Assembly: GCF_039555335.1 (NCBI RefSeq)
Contig: NC_092642.1
Coordinates: forward strand, 24,650,262 to 24,714,261
DNA: 64,000 nt
Source: Amphiura filiformis
Taxonomy: Eukaryota > Echinodermata > Ophiuroidea > Amphilepidida > Amphiuridae
Direction of reading: 5' to 3'
Made by a program: the position numbers and the translations under genes. This document shows positions 1 through 11,577 of this stretch, in pieces. Numbering within the stretch: the first letter of the stretch is position 1; every line of letters begins with the position of its first letter. Below the pieces are notes generated by a model that saw nothing but the letters and a program-made list of their open reading frames with translations, searched no databases and was not told where the DNA came from.

Positions 1-245
1 TGATCCTGGTTGCGATGGACAAATGAAGAATGTCTAATGTGTGCGCTCTTGAAGCTGCAAAATCCCGGAGTTGATGGTTTATGGCATGACCTGTAAAGTG
101 TGTTGAGGCACATTTAGATCAACGTCTAGGCTTTGTGCCTTGCGTAGCGTCCTTTTAAAATGAAACAATCCAATCCTAAACTGGAAAAATATGAAACTTA
201 TGCCATCGCACTCATATAAGTTCTTTCTTTTCTTTCAAATTCTAG

Positions 246-391
246 AAACATCTGCTTCGCAACATACAATCAATATCAAAAAAGACTATTGACATCAACG
301 ACGCAGAATCAGTTAAAGAAAAATATAGGCGAGTGGAAATATTCTATGAAGGCTTGAACTACGCTATTACTAGAGACGTTCCGCATACGAG
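246..391 (+). CDS. DEG/ENaC channel, pre-TM2 extracellular exon (upstream gene, partial)
   Basis: This is an exon of an amiloride-sensitive sodium channel family member. A pyrimidine-rich acceptor ending TTCTAG precedes it and AG|GTAAAC follows. The only sensible open frame begins KHLLRNIQSISKK and ends with VEIFYEGLNYAITRDVPHT. This matches the membrane-proximal wrist segment of DEG/ENaC subunits (hydrophobic-EIFYE-LNY then a Pro/Tyr-rich linker) that lies just before the second transmembrane helix. The exon leaves two bases of a split codon. The following TM2 exon is phase-compatible if its acceptor is the AG at 1100-1101. The 5' part of this gene is outside the window. What is seen is the frame and splice sites; the family is recognised from conserved residues; ligand and ion selectivity cannot be told. 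Confidence 0.72.
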
Positions 392-1101
392 GTAAACGTA
401 ATTGTCATCATTACCGCGTACAGACGAAATACAGATAACTACCAACCGGCCCTTTGTATTTTTTTTTTTTTTTTATTCTGGTGTTTCTAAGATAACTTTT
501 CGCCTGATTTATGTCAACCCACGTCCATTACATCTATAAAGCAAGATTGGTGTCAGACCACCTTCTCTTTACTATGAAGCAACTCATGCTCTGGTAATTC
601 CGACCTTTAGGGAAAGGCTGGTACAACGAGCACCTCTGTGCTGACTGTGAAAGCTTGTGAATGGTTATTTAGATATTTTTTCTTTAATTATCTGGAAAAC
701 TGCAATGTTCCATAGCATAAGTTTCTTAGGAATGTATAGCTATGGATCTCATATATCCAGTGATACCGGAATAAATACAAACATTTCCACGTAATTTCAC
801 ACAACGTATGACGTCATGATGTTAGCACACACTTGCAAAATTGAAAAATTATGGATATATATAAATGATGTCCGGCTAAAAAAAAACGGATTACCTGCAA
901 AACATATAATGAAATGACCCCTGTTGTTAATAACATTGCTAAAATTGGAAAAATGGCTCCAGCTGCTATCCACACACGCCTTAACTACGCAATTCTGACG
1001 CGATAAAACACAGGGTTTTTGGGTGGTATCTTTTCTTTATTCCCTTGATAATGTATTCGGTATCTTTAATCATTCTTTTTTCTCCATGTACAGGTGGAAA
1101 G

Positions 1102-1213
1102 TTTATTCAGTGACCTCGGTGGGACAGTTGGTCTCTATATCGGCTTCTCTGTGATAACAGTTTGTGAATTTAACTGCAGTTGGCATTGTACTTGTACGAT
1201 TTTGCTTTCGTAA
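1102..1213 (+). CDS. DEG/ENaC channel, TM2/pore-helix terminal exon (upstream gene)
   Basis: The frame reads SLFSDLGGTVGLYIGFSVIT and continues VCEF, the hallmark second transmembrane segment of DEG/ENaC channels. It contains the LSDLGG entry and the G-L-x-I-G-x-S selectivity-filter region, which lines the sodium pore. The reading frame stops at TAA 1211-1213, only 13 residues after CEF. The acceptor is uncertain: CAG at 1091-1093 would add VE but break phase with the previous exon, whereas AG at 1100-1101 keeps phase. A shift by one base at about 1170 opens LTAVGIVLVRFCFRKYF, ending at TAG 1245-1247, which looks more like a normal TM2 end with a basic cytoplasmic tail. The terminus is therefore either really short or frameshifted. 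Confidence 0.8.
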
Positions 1214-1798
1214 ATATTTTCTCAATAATGATTCCGTGGCTGCTTAGATAGACATGTAGGTACGCACATCAGACGGATAAGCAATCTAAATGCATCACAT
1301 AATGATTCCAGAAGAACAACAACATAACCTTTTACATGTCAAACCAAGTAATGAGATACTTTCATACATCCTCCCTTGCCCTTGTCATGACTCAATTTAA
1401 GGCCCAAACAACAAAATAACATATCTCAAAGCCCTTGGCAGTTTATCATTTGCGATAATTCAATAGTTCACGGTATAAAATTGTGGTTCATTGACACAAT
1501 TACAAATATCAGTTGTTTTATACCTATAATCGAATCAAGTAATTCTTTTCAAAATGTACCTCAGAATTTCACGATTTTTACGGCAAAGATAAAAACTAAA
1601 ATTACCGTTTCAGATAAGAAAAAACGAACGCGCGCGGTCGCTTTGAGACATTTTTTATTTTGTTTGGCCTAACACTCAGAACCCATCACAAATGCTGTTT
1701 ACACCTTGGAACACGATTTAGATATATAGTTTCTTACAGAAACATGGTTAACAATCGATGACTGTTGTTATCAATCAGGGAAGGAGCAAGTGGAGCAT

Positions 1799-2560
1799 AC
1801 TGCAGTTACTGTCGTTTTCCTATACACTAATACACAGTGCTCTCACCATTGACGCGTGACCTCATACAATGATGTATGTTGGAAGAATGGGCACTTTGCC
1901 TGAGTTAACATCACTGTGTGAAAAATAACCAGCCAATATTTAACTTATTCTTCAAACTTCTAGCAAATATATTTCTCTAACATGACCTAAAATTACAGCT
2001 AGGTTAGATGTTCAGAAATAGTCGCACTTTTTGTAAAATATGCGTGAGGCAAGGCATAGCTAGCCAACTCCCCGTGTTAATTGAATGGAGATTTGACCGA
2101 AAATATTGGTATCGGACCGCTCACTTCTGGAGGATGCCACAAAAAACGGTACAAAGCTACATTTAAACTATTCTCTGGCAATCATTATGATGAGTTTCTT
2201 ATATAGTATGCCGAAATTGGGTACTGTAAGTGATTGACAAAGGGTCGCACTTTTTGTGGTTTAGGAAGGATATGTAAACGACAGATAACACCAAAAATAT
2301 GAAGAAATTATTTCCAAACCGTCCACTACCATTGTTTCCTTGCGTTTTCTTTATAATCGGTTACCCAACTGAAGCTGTATTATAGCAGCTCATTGCTATA
2401 TCGCTTACATATAAAACAGACACATGTGCACAGCCAGAAAAGATCCGATTTAATCAGTTGAGCTGTTTCAATGAGTGTTATCTTGGTTTAATAGCTTTTA
2501 ATGGGGGTTAAGTCCTGCAAAGGTCGAGGTGAATTCTACTGTAGACATGACTGCATCATG
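1799..2560. repeat. Dispersed direct repeat, copy 1
   Basis: The segment recurs at 5659-6305 in the same orientation, with shared blocks in the same order: a TACTGCAGTTACTGT start, CTCTCACCATTGACGCGTGAC, TTTAGGAAGGATATGTAAAC, and an end with AAGTCCTGCAAAGGTCG. No open frame of note runs through it. It may be a copy of an unrecognised non-autonomous element or a local duplication. Confidence 0.75.
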
Positions 2561-2743
2561 GATACTATAAGTGTATGTATCGCATCTTGTATACTTAAAC
2601 CCAGTCACTTGAAGTATTTTTCTTCATGATTATTATCAATGTGTTTTAATACTTGTGTAAGGCATATAATACATTGATAACATGTTTACAATTTTAAATT
2701 ATAAGTAGAAAGTAGGTATACAATTTATTATATTTAGTAATCT

Positions 2744-3099
2744 AAGGGGGTACTACACCCTATGTGCTAAATTTGTGACTATTTTGCATTTTATTTAAAA
2801 ATAATACACACACTAGTAACAAAAAGTTATGTATGTTATTGAGGCAAGGAATCCAATTACTACACTGACATTTCAGTGACCCAAGACAAGCGGTTCGTTA
2901 TTTATTATAAGAAATAAGGTACCGCCATGATGTGCCTCATATATTTAACCGCTTGTCTTGGGTCACTGAAATTCCAGTGTAGTAATTGGATTCCTTGCCC
3001 TATAATATACATAACTTTTGTTACCACTGTGTTATTAGTTTTTGAGAAAAAATGCAAAAATAGACGCAAATTTTATATCGAGGGGTGTAGTACCCCCTT
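2744..3099. mobile_element. Palindromic MITE-like element
   Basis: The two ends are perfect inverted repeats of 17 bp (AAGGGGGTACTACACCC). Most of the interior also folds back: the arms around 2848-2896 and 2950-3000 are complementary (CAATTACTACACTG, CCCAAGACAAGCGGT). No coding capacity is seen. This is a short non-autonomous DNA transposon of unknown superfamily. A clear target duplication was not found. Confidence 0.75.
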
Positions 3100-3550
3100 G
3101 AAGGCCAATTGTTGAAGTATTATATGTTTGATAGAATCCTGTTGTCTATCTCATTGATCATCATAATTATTAGAACAAGAGATGATCACAGTGATCAACA
3201 GGCTCTTGACGAAATACTTACAATTTCATTCATGTTTAATATAGTTTATATTAATTATAATTATTTATGTGTATTGCCTCATTGACTTTGTCTTGTATTG
3301 TGTTGAACATTAATTGAAATAAGTCTAATTCGAAAACAGCTTTTTTTTTAAGAAACGACAAATAAAGACCCAAAGCAAGAACACTAAAAACCAACTTGAA
3401 AATGTAGAAACTAAAATTACATAATTAGGATTGAGAATTCATAATTATGTAATAAGATCAGTATGAATCTGAACAGAAACTTGCTGTTGACATCAAAGAT
3501 GAAGTTTCATCATCCATTGCAGACAGAACAGAGTAAAGGGGTTGCAAGTG

Positions 3551-3810
3551 AAGACCTGAGCGCATAAGAAGACCGTAAGTCCACTTGGCCCCTCAACAAG
3601 TATACACTAAAGTTACGTATAGTTTCTTAGGGTTTTATCATGTTTAATACATGTACCAGGGCGAAAACATCATGAAAGGTTGTGAAAGATTTGTTTTGGC
3701 CATTAACATGTATAAAACATTACCAAACTATACGAAACTATACGCAATTTTAGAGTATACATGTTGAGGGGCCAAAATGGATTACATAGTCTTCTTGCGC
3801 TCAAATCTTC
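3551..3810. mobile_element. Palindromic MITE-like element
   Basis: Inverted arms face each other across about 260 bp: GCGCATAAGAAGAC, TTGGCCCCTCAACA and TATAGTTTC on the left are mirrored by GAAACTATA, TGTTGAGGGGCCAA and GTCTTCTTGCGC on the right. There is no open frame. It is a second short foldback element in the intergenic region, unrelated by eye to the one at 2744-3099. Confidence 0.65.
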
Positions 3811-5658
3811 AGTACATCAGAATAGTAAAGATTGATCTACTTAAAAGTAGTGCAATTAAGAATAGCAGTTACTTGGAATGAGCATGCCAAATAAATAATA
3901 TTTCACATCTATAATAAATTACTGAGTTTGGCGAATTGGTAAGGCTAAAAACTTCTACGTTTTACATTATTTCGGAAAACGGATTTTTTGCGTTGCGTGG
4001 AGTAAGGTTGTCCGCACCCCATTAAAACTTCAAATTTTGTTTTGTTTATGTTAAAGGTGTCAAATAATGTTAATTAGTTTAAAAAAGCACTGACAGCTCC
4101 TGCGAGCTAAAACTTTTCACACCAACACAATACACTAATGTTGACATATAGCCTAAAATAGGCCTTCTGTCCTGTCATCTGTGTGAAGATAATATGCCTG
4201 TAGTCTCAGCTGTGTAGTCGGGGGCTACTTTAACGTGCCTCCTGGCACGTTCATGCAGTGAGATTAAAAATCCGTGCAGTGACAATTAAAAATCCGTGCT
4301 TAAAATGTAAAGTAGACAAAAGAGTTGCTGGAGAGCTTTTCCCCTTTGCAGTCACTTTCAAGGAAAAATTTCAAAATGTTCGCACTTTTGACCACAATCA
4401 ACACTTCAGCATGCCTTTTCACGAAAGCCTCATTTCATAGGGCCCGATGCACATAGAAATAGTTTGAGAACCGCTACCTTAAACATGTTAAAGCAGACAC
4501 GGAATCAGGGGCGTCCCTCCTCCAAAAAGTAGAAAGTGGGGGAAGAACAAAGAGGAAATTGGGAAAGGAGAGAAAAGAGAAGAGAAAGGGGACAAAGGAA
4601 AAGATAAACATTACAAATTTCACGAAGGTCTACGTTCAGTAGACCCATGCCTATAACCAGGGCGGATCCCCGGGGCAGATCCAAGTTTTTGAAGGGAGCC
4701 ATTCTTGAAACATATTCAGGCTTTGCTTACCATATGACCAAATTTTACGACAAATACCACTCTGTCGACCATTCTGCTTGGGGTGCAAAGGAGTATCTCT
4801 CGGATTCAAAAAAAGGTTGCAAATACTGGAATAGGGTGTCAAAATCATCAAAATTACCTCCACTGAGGACCATTTGATAAAAGATAACTTACCTATCCAT
4901 TTTTACGATTTGACACCACCGACTTAGAGCAGACACGGACGCGGGACGCAGGGGGCACCCTTCCAATCAACACTTCAGCCAGATGATGGTAACCGACAGT
5001 CATTTAATGCGGCAACAGCCAATAGCGTAAACAAAACAACAATATGACGGCAACACTGCCTTGGACGTTGGACGCCCCGTGCCGAGGTGCGTTTTTAGCT
5101 CTATTGGCAAAAAAAAGAAAAAAAAATTGCCCCCATTATAGAAAAAAAAATGCACAAAATATATTTCCCAGTGCAAAACATGAAAATAAATAATTTTGGA
5201 TTCAAAATGAATGTGAAGAAAAAAAAAAATTATAGCCGGGAGTGGGAATCGATCTCAGGACCCTTTGCGTTATTCATACAAAAAATTCAAAAAACAGTAC
5301 TTACAATGAGGTTAACTGTCGAACCGCAAGGGATTTAAGATGATAAAATAGTGCTTGATAACATGCATACACTTTTGGAATATAGATTGAGATATTTTCG
5401 TGTTTACGTGTAAAACCAATGCCGACGTCAAAATTCAGTCAATCTTGGCCGGCCCCCTGACTTCAGCATTTTTCTTGAAAACCTCATTTCATAGGGCCCG
5501 ATGCCAATAGAAATAGTTTGGGAACCGCTACTTTAGAGCAGGTACGAACATTGGGGTACGCCCCAATAAAAACAACACTTCATCACCACTTCCGCTTCCT
5601 GTTTTTTGAAAAAACCTTATTTTTATAGGCCCGATGCATATAGTTTATGAATCGCTCA
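3811..5658. other. Intergenic, no gene recognised
   Basis: This is AT-rich sequence with purine-rich runs (4530-4610) and the phrase TTTCATAGGGCCCGATG repeated near 4433 and 5490, with a variant near 5620. These look like pieces of an unrecognised interspersed repeat. Short open frames here show no family resemblance. Confidence 0.5.
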
Positions 5659-6305
5659 TACTGCAGTTACTGTTCATTTTCCCATACACTGTACTCTCAC
5701 CATTGACGCGTGACATCTACAAACAGTGCATGTTTATATTATATGGGCATTGCCTAGTTAACGTCAATGTGTGAAAAATAACCGACCAATATTTAAAGTA
5801 CTCTCTCAAATTCTATATAGAAAATATAGTTTTGTAACATGTCCTAAATTTTTAGCTAATTTGGGTGTTTGGAAATATTCGCACTTTGGTGTTTTAGGAA
5901 GGATATGTAAACGACAGATAACACCAAAAAAAAATAAGAAATTATTTTCAAACCGTGTTAAGTCTACAACCATTATGTTTCTCATTTCCAAGAATGCTGG
6001 TTAACAATAATATGCAGACTATTGTCTCATTTCGGAAACAAAGGCCCACGCATTATCTTTACCTTGCGTTTGCTTTATAATCGATTCACCCAACTGAAAC
6101 TATAATAACAGCGCATTGCTCATCGCACAGGTAAAACAGAAACGAGTGTAGTGTGGATTTAACCAGAGAAGATCTGATTTAACATAGTTGAGCTGTTTTT
6201 CAATGAGTGTTATATTGGTTTAATAGCTTTTAATGAGGTTTTAAGTCCTGCAAAGGTCGTGGTGAATTCCCGGGGTGAAATCTACTGTAGACAAACTGCA
6301 TCATA
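5659..6305. repeat. Dispersed direct repeat, copy 2
   Basis: Second copy of the block at 1799-2560, same orientation, about 3.9 kb downstream. Both keep the same order of shared words, with small indels. The following 6340-6450 is purine-rich (GAGAAAAG) like 4560-4610, so the duplicated unit may be larger than stated. Confidence 0.75.
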
Positions 6306-7675
6306 CCTTAGAGATGGCACAAACACAAGAGGTGTTACCCTCCCACTCCTCAATAAAAGAAAAAGGGGAAAAAGAAAGGAACATATAAACGAAGGAGAAA
6401 TTTGGAAAAGGAGAGAAAAGATAAGAGAAAAGGGAGAAAGAAATATTAATTGTATATATATATACTTTTATTGAAAGATTACTTTGAATGAACATCATGA
6501 AAGTGATCAAACCCTAAAGTATAACCCTAATTTTATAGACTATAATCATGATAAAGATAATTATTTTCCTCAATGCATGTATATTGAACATGTTGAATGA
6601 TTAAATAGTTTTGTTAGAATTATGAATGAAAGTGAACACAATCATGATCTTGAAAATGCCATGTCAACAGAGAAAATGGATCTATCTATTGTCCATAATA
6701 GAAATTCTATATAGCCTATACAATAGACATGATCTATATAACGTATATGTGAATTCATTTAAAAGACTGAGCTCAATGAAGAACCTTATATGCATACAAA
6801 TTGCATACCCAATAAAGAAGCTAACATAAGGCATGAATGTTTCTCATTTCATATCATAACATCATGATTCATCTGTTTTTATACTTTGCTGGTACAATAA
6901 CTAAAACTTATCTTCACGATAGATCTGTTATTTCACGAAATTTATTCTAGATCTGTTATTTGTTCTCATCATATTTTTCCGACTCTGATATTTGTATTAG
7001 TTGTATCTGCAAGATTGTTGTGTATTTTGCTTGCTAAGTGCCTACATCGTATAAATCGTTATTGTGATGTGTTATGTTATCACAATCTTTTTATAGGTAG
7101 TTGATGTTGCCTTTTGACAATATCTGAGATATGTCACACAAAACCTCGAAGAAATAAAGTGAAACGAAATATTGGCATAAAGATCAAAACAACTTCTTAT
7201 TCTAAGAATAAAGTTTCCATCTGAAACTGTCACAATGCATGATAAATGTGAATTAGTAACTATATGGCAACTCTGTATCAAAACAACTTGTATCTATATA
7301 CTTCGATGCTTAAAATATATTACATAGCCTACTGCATGGATTTGGTTAAAGGTAAAGATATGCAATATAATAACAAATCTGATAACTCAAATGTGAGGAT
7401 GCTTGGAGGTTATGTTGACCTATTTTTCAAACTATAATAATTATTTTTCCAATTCCTTTATTAAAGTAAAAATATAATATAATTTATATACATACGATTG
7501 CGCAAAAAAATGTTTAGTTTTTTCCAACATTAAAAAGTGGCTACTGGCCTAGTAAGACCTCAAATCTGTCAATACGTCAAGATACAGGACAACCCAGAAG
7601 TATCTATACTGGGAAAGTTCAATTTTATTCGGTGTGAATGGCATTGCTATTGCTCATTATTGTTTCATATCAAAT
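6306..7675. other. Intergenic, AT-rich, no gene recognised
   Basis: I see no exon, RNA gene or complete element in this stretch. It starts with a purine-rich tract and then is AT-rich with many stops in every frame. Confidence 0.5.
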
Positions 7676-8175
7676 TGTAAGCGCTCCTTATTAGCAAAGT
7701 CATAGTTCATTGAATTTACAACCGTGTGATTAAAACAGGCGAAAATAGTAACTTTTTGCACAAGATTTGCAATTTAAAGAGAATGGCCATTGCTCATTAA
7801 AATGAAGCTAGCACATGGACAATATAAATGTGCTCTTTCATTTAATGACATAAAATTTGAAAAATATTTTGGAAATACTTGAGATTTTGACTTTAAAAAC
7901 ATTTTGTGTAGGAATGGGTCATTTCAACAGTTTACCACATTTGCCTCACTATAAACATTGAATCGCGTTATCTGTGGACCTAATGAAAAAAAAAACGTGT
8001 TTTTTAAGGGAAAGTGTTAGCTTTCGCCCGATATAAGAAACTGCTAATTGGATAGAAGGAACACTTGAGATTTTATTAAAAGCCAATTACAGATGCCTAT
8101 TTTCCACTATGTCTCACACAGCTCTTATGATGCTATGCACTCAACCGTGTAGTATAAAACAGACTGCGTAGAGGC
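7676..8175 (+). repeat. Interspersed repeat, forward copy
   Basis: The block GTAAGCGCTCC...CAGGCGAAAATAGTA...AATTTAAAGAGAATGG...GGGAAAGTGTTAGCTTTCGC...CTAATTGGAT is found again in reverse orientation at about 44925-45500. Order and spacing are preserved over roughly 500 bp. No coding frame is evident. It is a member of an unclassified repeat family present at least twice in the window. Confidence 0.7.
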
Positions 8176-11100
8176 TAGACTCGCTGTGCTTGGGAAATAT
8201 CTGTGTGCTCAGGTGTATTGAGGTGGAAATTGAGCGTAGATGCATTTACAAAGGGAATCGTTTTGTAATCAAACCTTTTCATATGTCATTCTAAATTCTA
8301 TTATATTTAGTAATAGGTATGTCACAGTGGCTGCCCAATAATTCTGCCACACTGTGCATGCAAGCATAACAGTGAATTGAAAAACGCGCGCTTCAAAGTT
8401 GACCAATTTTAGAAAACATCTATGTCAAAAATTAAATTTCCTCATATGCTTCATTTTATCCAAATTGTTTGAATTTTTTAATATATGAATTGTGTGAAGA
8501 CTTTCCGAGGCTACCATTACAATGCATTGACCGATTTCAATTCCGTTTTTTTGATTTTTGATACTTTAATAACGCTCATTCATGTAGAAACATTAAATAA
8601 CGTGTTTCTGCTGCGCTTATTTTTGGGTGATATGCCTATTAATAGCTTTCTTAGGAATTTTATATTTTAAATATTGGGCATGGAATTAACAGAATATTGC
8701 GTAAAATTGGGAGTTATGACAAAAAATTACTAACCATACAGCACACATTTACTTGGCCGTCATGCAGGTATTTTTGCTGTGTCCTGTTCTGACTTGCACT
8801 AAACAGTCAATGAAAGTAACATACAAATAATTGGATGCACAGTTGATTTTTGATTATTTGTATTTGTTTTTCAAACACAGTATAGGTAATTCTGGGACAC
8901 CCTGTATTTTATGAAATTTTAACCATAAAATGCATCAATACTGATCGCGTGATTGAAATTTCATTATGTAGCCCCCCACCCCAACGCCTGACTGTTCTAG
9001 ATCCACCATTGGCTCTTGATCCACCCCTCCCCCCGCCGCCTCCCCCCCCCCCCCCCCCCCACCACCACCACCAAAGGCTTTGCTAACGAGAACGTTAACA
9101 AGCTATTACAATGTTCATCCGGAGATTATCACGTTGGCGGCGTGCAGTGACTTTTCAACTCTAAAATAGCCCATAGTTTCTGTGTGTAGTCCTGTGCTCT
9201 GGTCACTTGATTTACTATTATAGATACCCTAGGTATTCAATATCCTGTTGCAGACCCAGACTCAGTGTTGCCAAAAATTTTCAGTCAGAATCGCGGGTCA
9301 AATCGTCAGAACATCGCCCAAATAAAACCATTGGTTTTCTGTTTGGTTTTCTTAACCATTGCTTTATATGGACAGGAAATGTACAAATTGCAGGGGAACA
9401 TTTCAAAATCACCCAATCAGGCTACCAAATTGTTATTTTGGCAACCCTGACTATAAGCAAACATCTCATTTACACCTATTGTCGCACATCTTGAAGAGTT
9501 ACCAAATCCATTATGTCCATTATCAGGGGCACAGTCCAGTAACCCCAATACATTTGTACATTCATTAAATGACCTTTGAAAATATGGGTATACAAACTCA
9601 TACTCTGCAACTCGAGGTCAAATTTTGCGTTATGATTGTTAAATTGAGTTTATTGAACTATGCTAATGGGATGAGGCCATTGTCGTCCATAGTGTCAAAA
9701 GGGTGAAAAGTCTTTTGGCGGTCAATACTGAACATCTCATATAGGCCTACCTAATACCTAATAACCAACTAAACCAATGGCTACAAAATATTGACTAGCC
9801 ACACACCTTGAACATGTACAATGTATGTGAGCCAATGAGTATTATAGTGCCAACCATTCTCTCATTCACATAATGATATTGGTTGGTACTGGAGTGAGTG
9901 GACATTGTTTATACGCCAATCAATTACATGATGACAATAATTATATTGACTTCTGAATTATTCTTGAGGGGCTGTTGAGGACTTTCCTCTTAACTTTTCA
10001 TGAGTAATTTCATCTTTTTCGGAGTGTCATCTACACCTATGAAGACTTTGATTCCATCTTTTTGCTACATGATGTGTACTTAACAATTCACCTGGCTATT
10101 GTATATCTAAATGATAATCTCACCAACGAACACACCCAACATATCAGTAATTTACCAACCGCCAAAAGGCTGTGACCGCTAGAGATTGTGACCGCGAAGC
10201 ACGGGTGACCGCTAGTATAATAAATTATCCAGTCACTATAAAACGTTTTATAAAATACTTCTAAGTCTTATCTCATCTTCAAAAAAATCGTTGGCTTCAT
10301 TCCATAATGGCGTATTGTGGGGCACTGCGAATAAACAACTTTTCAAGAAAATCGGGAACAGATGCCAATTACAAATCAAGTTATGTAAATCAGACATTCA
10401 TTCTATTATGTAATAAATATATGTAAAATTTCTGCAGTAAAAGAAATAGAATAGAAATTGAAAAAAAAAAAAAAACGTATTATAATGATACGTCAGTATG
10501 GAAATACGCAAAACGCAATACCCTAATCTTACGTTACCTCGGTCGCCGTGTAATCCCTCTGGTGTTACTTTCGTCGGCTTCATTCCATAGTGGCGTGAGG
10601 TGACCTTACGCCTCTGTGGAAAACAGTGAGGTGAATACGCCAGTATGACGTACAATATTATTAATTTTACCGATATTTTTTAGTTTGTGTACTACTATAA
10701 AATATAATAAAAGTGCTCGATACGCCACTTTTGACAAAAAGTGAAATTTTGACAAAAGTGAAAGACCAGGAAATACTGTAAAATACAAGAAATACAAACA
10801 ATTACTAATTTACTCTAGCATAGTCAAACAATAGGTATTGAGGAGAAATGTAATGTTTTATTTAATAGCTTTAATTCGTTGTGAAATAAAGTTTTGAACT
10901 TTTACTTTGTAACTTTAGACCAGATTACAGAAATAAGAGCTGGAGAAACCGATTTGAATATGACGATTATCAAAAAGGAGGCATTTAACTCATAAACAAA
11001 TCAAGTGAGTAGTTTTAATGTCGGCCTTTTAAATCCAATTCAATTATAAAGCTTTTTATCTCAAAGAGGAAACCATTTAGTTGAACTGATGTTATTTGAA

Positions 11101-11494
11101 GTTCAAACTTATAATTCCCTCCGTCATTACAAACATCGAAACAATTAACAATTCTGGGTATACGCAAAACTACTCTCCTTGTTTGTACATTATTTCTGTT
11201 TTGAACATTAATAAGCCATAAATAAACGGGTTAATTATGCTTGCTTAAATGTTTAACAATTTTGTCACGCACGACATGACTTTTGCCTTATCGCGCGTAT
11301 GCTATTAAATAGTAAGTTGATACATTATTGCCACTTATTTCTAAATGAATACAGTCCTCCGTCAATGTGAATGCAGATGATGCAGATATTGCATTGTCAC
11401 ATTGCGCAAGAAAAAAAAGAAAGTATAGCATTGGCGTGAATGATCTCAACAGTCGAGGAATACCATAATCGTGATTATATTTTGAAAGGTCAAC
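8176..11494. other. Intergenic, no gene recognised; C-rich tract
   Basis: Mostly AT-rich sequence upstream of the second channel gene. It holds a homopolymeric C tract followed by ACC repeats (about 9030-9075) and an A tract (10459-10474). No promoter motif can be assigned with confidence. The last few hundred bases before 11495 must hold the 5' UTR or an upstream intron. Confidence 0.45.
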
Positions 11495-11577
11495 ATGTTT
11501 TCTGCCAGGGAACTCAGAGGAGAAAAATCAGGAAAAAAGGTTCATAATCCGATTTTTGAAGATCCGGAACCAGATAG
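11495..11577 (+). CDS. Exon 1: start codon and N-terminal cytosolic tail
   Basis: ATG at 11495 is preceded in frame by TGA at 11483-11485, so this is the first coding exon if the start is used. It encodes MFSARELRGEKSG and ends PIFEDPEPD with AG|GTATGT as donor (phase 2). The basic, then acidic short tail is typical of variable DEG/ENaC N-termini and has no motif of its own. The join to exon 2 gives an unbroken frame. Confidence 0.65.

Noticed and set aside
1-245. Possible earlier exon of the upstream channel
   Set aside because: All frames are broken by stops at short intervals and no DEG/ENaC cysteine pattern was found.
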